Shown here one piece after another: positions 1-5,571 of a DNA stretch of 10,506 nt. The notes under the pieces were generated by a model, which made no database searches, had not been told where the DNA came from, and was given only the letters and a program-made list of their open reading frames with translations. Source of the stretch: Gammaproteobacteria bacterium (GTDB taxonomy: Bacteria > Pseudomonadota > Gammaproteobacteria > Coxiellales > Coxiellaceae). The first letter of the stretch is position 1, and every line of letters starts with the position of its first letter. The stretch spans positions 1-10,506 of the forward strand of contig JAJFJO010000163.1 in assembly GCA_021774015.1 (NCBI GenBank), read 5' to 3'. The translations under genes and the position numbers were made by a program.

Positions 1-50
1 ATCCCAGCAGGGCCCGCGCCAACAACAGCCCAATCAAAACATGTTGTCAT
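1..50 (-). CDS. N-terminus of a FAD/NAD(P)-binding flavoprotein (partial, cut by left edge)
   Basis: Read on the minus strand, an ATG at 50-48 opens a frame beginning MTTCFDWAVVGAGPAG and running off the window. This is a textbook Rossmann dinucleotide-binding start: a short beta strand (WAVV) followed by the glycine-rich turn GxGxxG (GAGPAG), which in flavoproteins binds the ADP part of FAD. The start is supported by a GGAG Shine-Dalgarno sequence seven bases upstream of the ATG, at about 58-61. Only 17 codons are visible, so the enzyme class cannot be decided. FAD-dependent monooxygenases and pyridine-nucleotide-dependent oxidoreductases both begin this way. It lies downstream of the lipoprotein gene on the same strand but is separated from it by a terminator, so it probably has its own promoter. 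Confidence 0.75.
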   Translation of the reverse strand, partial: MTTCFDWAVVGAGPAG

Positions 51-79
51 TTAAAACTCCGAAGCTTGTTAATATTTTT

Positions 80-109
80 ATTGTAAAGCCATACCCCACG
101 ATTTGTCAT
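80..109 (-). promoter_or_regulatory. Candidate sigma-70 promoter for the flavoprotein gene
   Basis: On the minus strand there is an ATGACA box (104-109) and a TACAAT box (80-85) with an 18-base spacer. These resemble the -35 TTGACA and -10 TATAAT consensus, each missing one base. The pair lies after the terminator at 131-156 and about 30 bases before the flavoprotein ATG, which is where a promoter is needed. This is a match by eye only. Confidence 0.4.
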
Positions 110-130
110 AGAGATCTTTAGCTACATAAA

Positions 131-156
131 AAAACACCGCACTATGGCGGTGTTTT
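131..156 (-). terminator. Rho-independent terminator after the Sel1/SPOR lipoprotein gene
   Basis: AAAACACCGC at 131-140 pairs perfectly with GCGGTGTTTT at 147-156 around the six-base loop 141-146. Read on the minus strand, the stem starts 18 bases after the lipoprotein stop codon, and its descending arm continues into a run of seven T. That is a classical intrinsic terminator. The plus-strand reading also ends in four T, but no plus-strand gene ends here. Confidence 0.9.
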
Positions 157-173
157 CATCAAACCAAAGAAGG

Positions 174-1265
174 CTACGAATAAATCTCACCCGTCTTAAT
201 TTCTGTTTGCACCATGTGATACGACTTAACCCAAGGATGTAACGCACGTATACGTTTAGACAGTGCGTGCTCTGCTTGGCGCGCTTGCGATACAGTAGGA
301 TATGCACCGTAAATAACCATATACCATTTAGCGCCTTGGTACTTCGTGCTGTAATACGCCGCTTGGTCACCCAGTCGAGCGCGCTTCATAAAATCTTTAA
401 TAGCATTTAAGTTATGTCCACCCATTAATTGAAGTGTGTACATGGTTGGCTTCACTTGCAACAACTGTTGTTCAGCAGCAGAAAATCTCGAACTCCCTAC
501 ATTGGCCATCTTAGCAACCGCATTAGGGTGCATCGATGCGTTTACAGCTACTGTTTGTGCAGCTGCTGGCGCTGCAGTGGACCGCAAGTTAGCCGGTGTA
601 ATGGGAGTAGCGTTCTTAGCCAAACGCGCATCTTGACCCACTTTTTTATTGTGGCTTAACGGTTCATTAGAGTGATTATTACTAGGTGTTGATGCGCCGC
701 CAGACTCAACTGGTGCAACCGTTTCTTTACGCTGCAACGTTTTTAACACTGAGGGCCGAGGTTTTCTATTTGTTTTATTACCGTAGGCTGGCAAATGTTG
801 ATTCAACGAACCTTCTGGAACTTTAGCGTTGAGCTCTGCCACATCTCTCTTGGGTTGATACAAAGAAGGACCACCACCACGGCGTCGACCGCCCATGTGC
901 GATGCCATTGAAGATAAGTCACTACCTGAATTTAATAAGCGCTCCGCTTTTACTGCCAACGGCTGACCTTGAGACGCCGCCTTCTTAATCCATAGATCCG
1001 CTGTTTGACTATCACGAATAGTACCAATGCCGTAATAATACATATAACCCAACGCATATTGCGCATCAGGATCACCACTTTCCGCAGCTTGCTGAACTCG
1101 ATCTAAAGAACAACCGTATTTCTGTAAAAATGCATTGCCTACACATTGCGCATCAGTATTGCTATACATCGGCTTATTATGTTGGCACGCAGCGAGAAAT
1201 AACGGCACAGCAGCGATGGTAACAACCGTAGCTAACGTCTTAATCGATTTCTTGTTCAGTAGCAT
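174..1265 (-). CDS. Sel1-repeat and SPOR-domain lipoprotein
   Basis: A predicted 363-residue envelope lipoprotein. Residues 1-27 form a lipoprotein signal: basic start (NKK), hydrophobic stretch, then the lipobox LAAC with the acylated Cys at 27. Residues 57-106 read as Sel1-type helical repeat sequence (AAESGDPDAQYALGYMYYYG, then a second unit). A basic, low-complexity linker rich in Pro, Ala, Asn and Ser follows (about 120-270). Residues 275-352 match a SPOR domain (YTLQL start, WYMVIYGAY core), which binds glycan strands stripped of stem peptides at division sites. The start at 1265 is chosen because AAGGA lies eight bases upstream. The in-frame ATGs at 1274 and 1313 lack a properly spaced site and would put extra residues before the signal. 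Likely role: periplasmic cell-wall or division factor. The exact partner is unknown. Confidence 0.9.
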   Translation of the reverse strand: MLLNKKSIKTLATVVTIAAVPLFLAACQHNKPMYSNTDAQCVGNAFLQKYGCSLDRVQQAAESGDPDAQYALGYMYYYGIGTIRDSQTADLWIKKAASQGQPLAVKAERLLNSGSDLSSMASHMGGRRRGGGPSLYQPKRDVAELNAKVPEGSLNQHLPAYGNKTNRKPRPSVLKTLQRKETVAPVESGGASTPSNNHSNEPLSHNKKVGQDARLAKNATPITPANLRSTAAPAAAQTVAVNASMHPNAVAKMANVGSSRFSAAEQQLLQVKPTMYTLQLMGGHNLNAIKDFMKRARLGDQAAYYSTKYQGAKWYMVIYGAYPTVSQARQAEHALSKRIRALHPWVKSYHMVQTEIKTGEIYS

Positions 1266-1364
1266 GGTACTCATCCTTAGGGGTTTGAAGATAACACCTG
1301 CTATTTTCATCAATTAATTAGACAGATGCAAGTATTAGGTAAAGTTGATCGGGATTTTTTGTGC

Positions 1365-1396
1365 ATCTTATAGTGATTTATCTTAAAGTATAAGAT
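1365..1396. promoter_or_regulatory. 8-bp inverted repeat upstream of the lipoprotein gene
   Basis: ATCTTATA (1365-1372) and TATAAGAT (1389-1396) form a perfect inverted repeat with a 16-base spacer, in an AT-rich stretch about 100 bases upstream of the lipoprotein start. On the minus strand the region contains several TATA-like words suited to a -10 box. It could be a regulator-binding operator or simply AT-rich promoter DNA. No specific regulator family can be named. Confidence 0.3.
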
Positions 1397-1455
1397 TAGA
1401 AATACATCCTATCATGATGTTTATATTAAATAAAAGTACTTGGATATCTTGGTTG

Positions 1456-1496
1456 TGTATCCCGGATAACTCGCTCGCGCTCGTTTCCGGGATACA
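1456..1496. repeat. REP-like palindromic hairpin downstream of the aldehyde dehydrogenase gene
   Basis: TGTATCCCGGA (1456-1466) pairs perfectly over 11 bases with TCCGGGATACA (1486-1496). The 19-base interior is itself rich in CGCTCG words. The element starts 10 bases past the aldehyde dehydrogenase stop codon on the minus strand. There is no T-run on either side, so it is not a standard intrinsic terminator. A palindrome with CCCGG-containing arms and a GC-rich loop resembles the REP-type intergenic repeats of many proteobacteria. Such elements can protect or end 3' transcript ends. Only this copy is present in the window. Confidence 0.6.
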
Positions 1497-1506
1497 GCCC
1501 TGCCGT

Positions 1507-2997
1507 CTACAATTTAATCCAAGTCGTTTTCAGCTCGGTATAATGATCAAACTGATGCAAACCACCCGTGCGGCCAATACCCGACTCTTTATAACCACCA
1601 AAAGTTGTCGTGTTATCACCTGTGTCAATCACATTCACCGATACCACTCCAGCGCGAATTTCACGCGCCATGCGATGCGCCGTCTTCAGATTACCCGTCC
1701 ATACACTTGCAGCTAGACCATAGTGCGTATCGTTAGCGATACGGATCGCCTCAGCCATATCATTAAAACCAATCACGGAAATCACTGGACCAAAAATTTC
1801 TTCGCGAGCAATTTTCATATCGTTGCGCACATCAAAAAACACCGTCGGCTCGATATAATAGCCACCCGTTTCCTGGCGCACCTGCTGGCCTCCAAATGCA
1901 ACTTGTGCACCTTCAGATTGACCCGTAGCAATATACGACATTACACGCTCGGTTTGTGACTGATCAATCATCGCACCCATAAATGTATCGGGTAATAAAG
2001 GATGGTTCGGTTGATATTGTTTCGCTAAATCAGACATGCGCTCCAATACTTGATCTTTAATCGTGTTTTGTACTAATAATCGTGTCGGCGCACAACAGGT
2101 CTCACCTTGATTATAAAACACACCTTCCGAGGACGCTTTAACCGCTTCATCCAAATCAAAACAATCAGCCAAAATCACATTCGGCGATTTACCGCCACAT
2201 TCTAGTAACAAGCGTTTCATATTAGACTGAGCGCTGTACTGCATAAACAAACGCCCTACTTCACCCGAGCCAGTAAACGCGACCATATCAACATCTGGAT
2301 GCAAACCAATCGCTTGCCCTGCAGTCTCACCATAGCCTGGCAAGACCTGAACCACACCTTCAGGGACTCCTGCCTCTGCAGCAAGCTCCACCAAACGAAT
2401 CGCGGTTAAAGGTGATTGCTCTGCGGGTTTAATAATAACCGAATTTCCCATAGCTAATGCTGGCGCCAATTTTCCGCAGGCTAAAAAGAACGGATAATTC
2501 CACGGCACCACAGCCCCGACAACACCAACCGGCTCGCGAGTAATTGTCGCCAGTATATCTGAAGACGTTGGCGCTACTTCCCCATACACTTTATCGATGC
2601 ACTCTGCTATCCAACGAATTTTTTTTGCAGCGCCGGGTATGTCTGAGCTCAAGCTGTTGGAAATTGGCTTACCCATATCTAAGGTTTCCAACACTGCTAA
2701 TTCTAAAAGGTGTTGGTCAATTAATTCTGCTAGACGCAAAAGAACTTTTTTGCGCTCAACCGGGCTGGCTTTGGACCACACACCACTGTCGAATGCTTGA
2801 CGCGCGCTTCTAACGGCTAAGTCAACATCGGCTTTATCGCAGCTCGCAACGTCAACAAGCTTTTTACCATCGATTGGGCTAATGCACTCAAAACTTTTAT
2901 TCGATACTGCTGATACAAATTTGCCAGCGATAAACGCATTACCGTTAATGCTAATTTGATTGGCGGTTTGTTGTATTTGGTCTGCGGTGATGTTCAT
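1507..2997 (-). CDS. puuC: NAD(P)-dependent aldehyde dehydrogenase, PuuC-like (gamma-glutamyl-gamma-aminobutyraldehyde dehydrogenase type)
   Basis: A complete 496-residue class-1-type aldehyde dehydrogenase, the usual family length (E. coli PuuC is 495). It oxidises an aldehyde to the acid through a thiohemiacetal on the catalytic Cys. Visible landmarks: PWNYP with Asn167, the cofactor-binding Lys190 in IIKPAEQSP, FTGSG at 241-245, general-base Glu266 in LECGGK, nucleophile Cys301 in NQGETCCA, and EEIFGP ending at 404. Long stretches resemble E. coli PuuC of the putrescine pathway, including LETLDMGKP, DIPGAA, IDKVYGEVA and the C-terminal TELKTTWI. No other putrescine genes are nearby, so the substrate is inferred and could be another aminoaldehyde such as betaine aldehyde. 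The start has AAGGA about seven bases upstream. The gene stands alone, followed by a REP-like hairpin. Confidence 0.9.
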   Translation of the reverse strand: MNITADQIQQTANQISINGNAFIAGKFVSAVSNKSFECISPIDGKKLVDVASCDKADVDLAVRSARQAFDSGVWSKASPVERKKVLLRLAELIDQHLLELAVLETLDMGKPISNSLSSDIPGAAKKIRWIAECIDKVYGEVAPTSSDILATITREPVGVVGAVVPWNYPFFLACGKLAPALAMGNSVIIKPAEQSPLTAIRLVELAAEAGVPEGVVQVLPGYGETAGQAIGLHPDVDMVAFTGSGEVGRLFMQYSAQSNMKRLLLECGGKSPNVILADCFDLDEAVKASSEGVFYNQGETCCAPTRLLVQNTIKDQVLERMSDLAKQYQPNHPLLPDTFMGAMIDQSQTERVMSYIATGQSEGAQVAFGGQQVRQETGGYYIEPTVFFDVRNDMKIAREEIFGPVISVIGFNDMAEAIRIANDTHYGLAASVWTGNLKTAHRMAREIRAGVVSVNVIDTGDNTTTFGGYKESGIGRTGGLHQFDHYTELKTTWIKL

Positions 2998-3319
2998 GAG
3001 TGTTCCTTTTATGCTGTTATGGCTGGCGTTATCTTAACACAAACTTGAGCATGATAAGGAATTTTGAGTTGCGCCCTTTCAGGGATGGGTAAGGTATCAC
3101 TCAGCCATTGTCAGCCCCGAAGGGGCATAACTATTTTTATGCGGCACGTTTATTGCTGAATTTCATAATAGGCAGACACTTGACACGGAACCCAAGCGAA
3201 GCGCCGGGGTTAAAACCGCTGGCTTGCTAAAGGCACGTTTTATACAAAACCTTCTACCAGCTCCGATCAAAAATATCGGCATCCTTCCTAGACACTGTGA
3301 AAAACCTGCCTCTAGATGA
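2998..3319. other. 322-base intergenic region with several small palindromes
   Basis: No convincing gene was found on either strand. Structures visible by eye: CCCT/AGGG around TTC at 3074-3084; GCCCC/GGGGC around GAA at 3114-3126; the AACCC...GGGTT hairpin at 3189-3211; and CCGAT/ATCGG around a seven-base loop at 3263-3279. The nine-base word GGCACGTTT occurs at 3143-3151 and again at 3232-3240. Nothing here is a clear T-tract terminator for the upstream membrane-protein gene. The proximal 60 bases should contain the promoter of the aldehyde dehydrogenase gene, but no good box pair stands out. Confidence 0.6.
3179..3231 (+). repeat. Intergenic repeat, copy A (shared flanks around a hairpin)
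   Basis: The order is CTTGACACGGAA (3179-3190), a hairpin core, TTAAAACCGCTGG (3210-3222), then TTGCTAAA (3224-3231). The core pairs AACCC (3189-3193) with GGGTT (3207-3211) and GCG (3196-3198) with CGC (3202-3204). The three flanking words recur in the same order on the opposite strand at 9164-9296, around a different and longer palindromic core. That marks both as members of one repeat family. No ORF lies inside. Confidence 0.55.
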
Positions 3320-5269
3320 TTAGCTTATCCTCTGGTAAGGCCCAGCACTTCCAGCACCCATACCAGGACAACAACCTTTAACACCCGTAGAAAAGCCATC
3401 CCTAAGCGCAATCAAAGCTTTTACCGATGATCGATATTGACCAGGCAACGGATTTGCTGCGCCCACAGCTGCTGCAGCAGCACTTGCTCCAGCTTCCGCA
3501 CCATCTCTATCATCATTTACAAATCCCGCACCACTGCCAGCCTCCTCATCTCCTGAGTTAATCGCTTCTAGATTAACAAGATCCTGTTGCGGCATACCAC
3601 GCAAATCTTCAGCCTTAGCTAACAAATCATCAATCTCTCTTGCTGCTCCTAAGTATAATTTCTCGCCTACTAGTTTTTTATTATCTTCCCCAATAGCACT
3701 TGTTTCCCAACCCGCTTTTGTAAGTCTATAGTAACTAGCTATTTCAGTTAACAAAGAACCAATCGCAGCTAATATCATCATTATTACAATTTCGCCTGCA
3801 AGGTGAGCTTGGTAGGCATTAGGTGCACCACCAAGAACGCAAATAAACAAAGCACTAGCAATCACCCAGGTATGCACAAATCCCGATACAACATTTAACG
3901 TTGAATTACGTCCAGTGAGCCATGCCGAGAGCTCCAGCACCGCTGGATAGATACTTATAATCATCATTGCACACATCGTTGCATACATCATCAAACCGCT
4001 CACAGTTGCTAGGCCAGGTAGACCTATCCAATCCGTCATCATTCCAGCCATTTTGATAAAATTATACATACCGACAGTCGCTAAAGCACTTAAAACAAGT
4101 GCAAGCGTATGCGTTATTCCAAAGTTAACCCATGTTTGTGGCAGTATGAGTTTTACCCCTGCTAAATCAGCGTCAGAATAACTTCTCAATACTGCTTCAG
4201 CCCTTTCCTTGGGGGACATCTTTTTAAATACAGCTAGCATACCCTCTAAGCTACCATCATCAGACCCAACCCCAATTTTTGTCAAAAAAGTCTTTATTGC
4301 GCTTTCATACCCTTGACGCTTCATCTGCACATGCCATGAAGCGCGAATGCTTTTTAATTTATCTTGAGTCAACTCTCGCCCTTGACGATACTCAGGATTT
4401 TCTGCTAAATAACGAGCACCATTAGCAACAACACCCCCAAAGCCACCATGAATATTCGGAAGCCCCAACAAATTAGTATTGCATGAAGAAACAATAAATG
4501 GAGCCTGAAAATAACCACTTTTAAATACTGTCGCCAATACACCCAACCAAGGCAAGTTATATTTTTGTTGGTATTGCAGCAGTAAATCTGCTGACTGCAT
4601 CCAACTCTCACGCGCCAAAAAGCTAAATACTAAACTTCCATTAAGAGTAAATAAAAAATTGATGAGTCCAAGTATACTTAATTTTTTCGGACTTAGATCC
4701 GACCATGTTAAATGAGCTAATTTCCTAAAATCGGGTTCGTTGAAATAACGAAGCAGTCTACGTTTGCCTTCTTCCGCACATATCGCAATAACAATCATTA
4801 GGGAAAGTGTAAAAATTAATTGTCCCGTTGGGCCACTTGATACTTCCTTAGCCCACGTGTTAACAAAAGGGATCAAACCTATTAATAAACCACCAAAATT
4901 TCCTTGCGGAATCATGGCTAGAAGCGTTTCTAAAGAACCTAGTTTATCGGTCCACCACTCAAGTCTTGTCCTAAATGGCGATACGTTTTGCGCCCCGTGT
5001 ATAGCGGCAGGTGATGCTGCGGCAAGCAGGGCTGTTCTTTCACCTGCGCCTCTAGCTCCAGCGGCAGCAGTGGCGGTAGCATCGGCGCGGCGAGCAGCAC
5101 GACGAGCGGCGGCAGCACCATCACCATCAACTACAACTACGACATTTCCAGAAGCGCCAGAAGCAAGAGTACCGTCTGTATCACTACCTGAACCATTTGA
5201 GCTCAAGCCCGATTTAAAGCTACCAGAAGTATCACTATCACTATCACTACTACTATCACGTCTAGGCAT
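3320..5269 (-). CDS. Multi-pass membrane protein with low-complexity termini, possible secreted effector
   Basis: A 649-residue protein that I do not recognise as a known family. Residues 1-95 are hydrophilic low complexity: a Ser/Asp run (SSSDSDSD), Gly/Ser segments, a VVVVV patch, then Ala/Arg-rich sequence. Hydrophobic segments that could span a membrane lie at about 124-137, 150-165, 197-218, 380-406, 415-443, 460-481 and 490-511. Between about 285 and 375 is a charged soluble region. The C-terminal 130 residues are again soluble, with an Ala-rich stretch (595-605) and a Cys pair (633-634). Two short motifs resemble eukaryotic sorting signals: ERTALL at 77-82 and YQRI at 645-648. The start is supported by AAGGA seven bases upstream. 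Monocistronic and divergent from mltG. An effector role is only an inference from the low-complexity ends and the neighbouring ankyrin gene. A bacterial inner-membrane protein is the alternative. Confidence 0.8.
   Translation of the reverse strand: MPRRDSSSDSDSDTSGSFKSGLSSNGSGSDTDGTLASGASGNVVVVVDGDGAAAARRAARRADATATAAAGARGAGERTALLAAASPAAIHGAQNVSPFRTRLEWWTDKLGSLETLLAMIPQGNFGGLLIGLIPFVNTWAKEVSSGPTGQLIFTLSLMIVIAICAEEGKRRLLRYFNEPDFRKLAHLTWSDLSPKKLSILGLINFLFTLNGSLVFSFLARESWMQSADLLLQYQQKYNLPWLGVLATVFKSGYFQAPFIVSSCNTNLLGLPNIHGGFGGVVANGARYLAENPEYRQGRELTQDKLKSIRASWHVQMKRQGYESAIKTFLTKIGVGSDDGSLEGMLAVFKKMSPKERAEAVLRSYSDADLAGVKLILPQTWVNFGITHTLALVLSALATVGMYNFIKMAGMMTDWIGLPGLATVSGLMMYATMCAMMIISIYPAVLELSAWLTGRNSTLNVVSGFVHTWVIASALFICVLGGAPNAYQAHLAGEIVIMMILAAIGSLLTEIASYYRLTKAGWETSAIGEDNKKLVGEKLYLGAAREIDDLLAKAEDLRGMPQQDLVNLEAINSGDEEAGSGAGFVNDDRDGAEAGASAAAAAVGAANPLPGQYRSSVKALIALRDGFSTGVKGCCPGMGAGSAGPYQRIS
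5230..5259. repeat. Short tandem repeat encoding the Ser/Asp run
   Basis: The hexamer TATCAC occurs three times in tandem from 5230, then two TAC triplets, then one more TATCAC ending at 5259. On the minus strand this encodes the Ser/Asp run near the N-terminus of the membrane protein (residues 4-14). Unit lengths are multiples of three, so slippage would change the length of the acidic run without shifting the frame. Confidence 0.7.
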
Positions 5270-5291
5270 AACACATTCCTTAAAAACTATT

Positions 5292-5321
5292 ACTGTAGAA
5301 AATCACTATTTCCTCTACCAA
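5292..5321 (-). promoter_or_regulatory. Weak candidate promoter for the membrane-protein gene
   Basis: On the minus strand, TTGGTA (5316-5321) and TACAGT (5292-5297) are 18 bases apart and sit just upstream of the ribosome-binding site. Each box matches four of six consensus bases. This is a tentative match by eye. Confidence 0.25.
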
Positions 5322-5327
5322 AAAGAC

Positions 5328-5553
5328 GGTGAGGCGACTTTATTTTGGTCGACATGTTAGTGCAATTGCTCACATTCCACAATGGTAAATTATGACAAAT
5401 ATCAAACTCACAGGTGTCGCTACGCAAGCTGAGGATCGACAAGAGGAACAGATGATGCATGGAAGAGCCTGCATTTTGCAAGACGGATTAGTTTGTGTTT
5501 TTCATCTTGACACGAAAACAGTAGTCTCTGCAGGTTAGACGCCTCGCCTCACC
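5328..5553. repeat. 10-bp inverted repeat framing the region before mltG
   Basis: GGTGAGGCGA (5328-5337) and TCGCCTCACC (5544-5553) are perfect reverse complements, 206 bases apart. They enclose nearly all of the 302-base gap between the divergent membrane-protein and mltG genes, including the 48-codon ORF. The arms could be the ends of a small degenerate mobile element or a long-range hairpin. A chance match is also possible. Apart from this and the small ORF, I see nothing definite in 5270-5571. A good TTGACA at 5507-5512 has no fitting -10 partner. Confidence 0.35.
5392..5538 (+). CDS. Doubtful 48-codon ORF immediately upstream of mltG
   Basis: An ATG at 5392 opens a 48-residue frame (start MTNIKLTGVATQAEDRQEEQ, end TKTVVSAG) closed by TAG at 5536-5538. 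The product is hydrophilic, has no signal peptide and matches no family I know. No Shine-Dalgarno sequence precedes it. A 13-codon frame starting at 5354 ends with TGA overlapping this ATG, which would allow coupling but may be coincidence. The frame is the same as mltG, with only this TAG and 11 further sense codons before the mltG ATG. It could therefore be a small gene, a decayed remnant or chance open frame. It lies wholly between the arms of the inverted repeat. Confidence 0.2.
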   Translation: MTNIKLTGVATQAEDRQEEQMMHGRACILQDGLVCVFHLDTKTVVSAG

Positions 5554-5571
5554 CGTGATACCCTTACGGCC

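Noticed and set aside
1..120. End of a plus-strand Gln/Pro-rich gene running to a stop at 118-120
   Set aside because: The minus-strand reading gives a recognisable flavoprotein start with a ribosome-binding site in the same bases. The plus-strand reading is low complexity and matches nothing.
1266..1313. Longer lipoprotein start at 1313 (or 1274)
   Set aside because: AAGGA is correctly spaced only for the ATG at 1265, and the extra residues would precede a normal lipoprotein signal peptide.
1414..2813. Several plus-strand open frames of 78-100 codons across the aldehyde dehydrogenase gene
   Set aside because: They are antisense shadows of a clearly conserved enzyme and show no domain features of their own.
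3114..3135. GCCCC-GAA-GGGGC hairpin as a terminator
   Set aside because: It is followed by ATAACTATTTTT on plus, where no gene ends, and by no T-run on minus.
4764..5360. 198-codon plus-strand open frame antisense to the membrane-protein N-terminus
   Set aside because: It mirrors the low-complexity Ala/Arg and Ser/Asp coding region. Its translation is repetitive (Ala, Arg, Thr and Ser-Leu runs), and the opposite strand has a good ribosome-binding site and a coherent membrane protein.
5507..5535. TTGACA at 5507-5512 as the mltG promoter
   Set aside because: At 16-18 bases downstream there is no acceptable -10 box (GCAGGT, CAGGTT).
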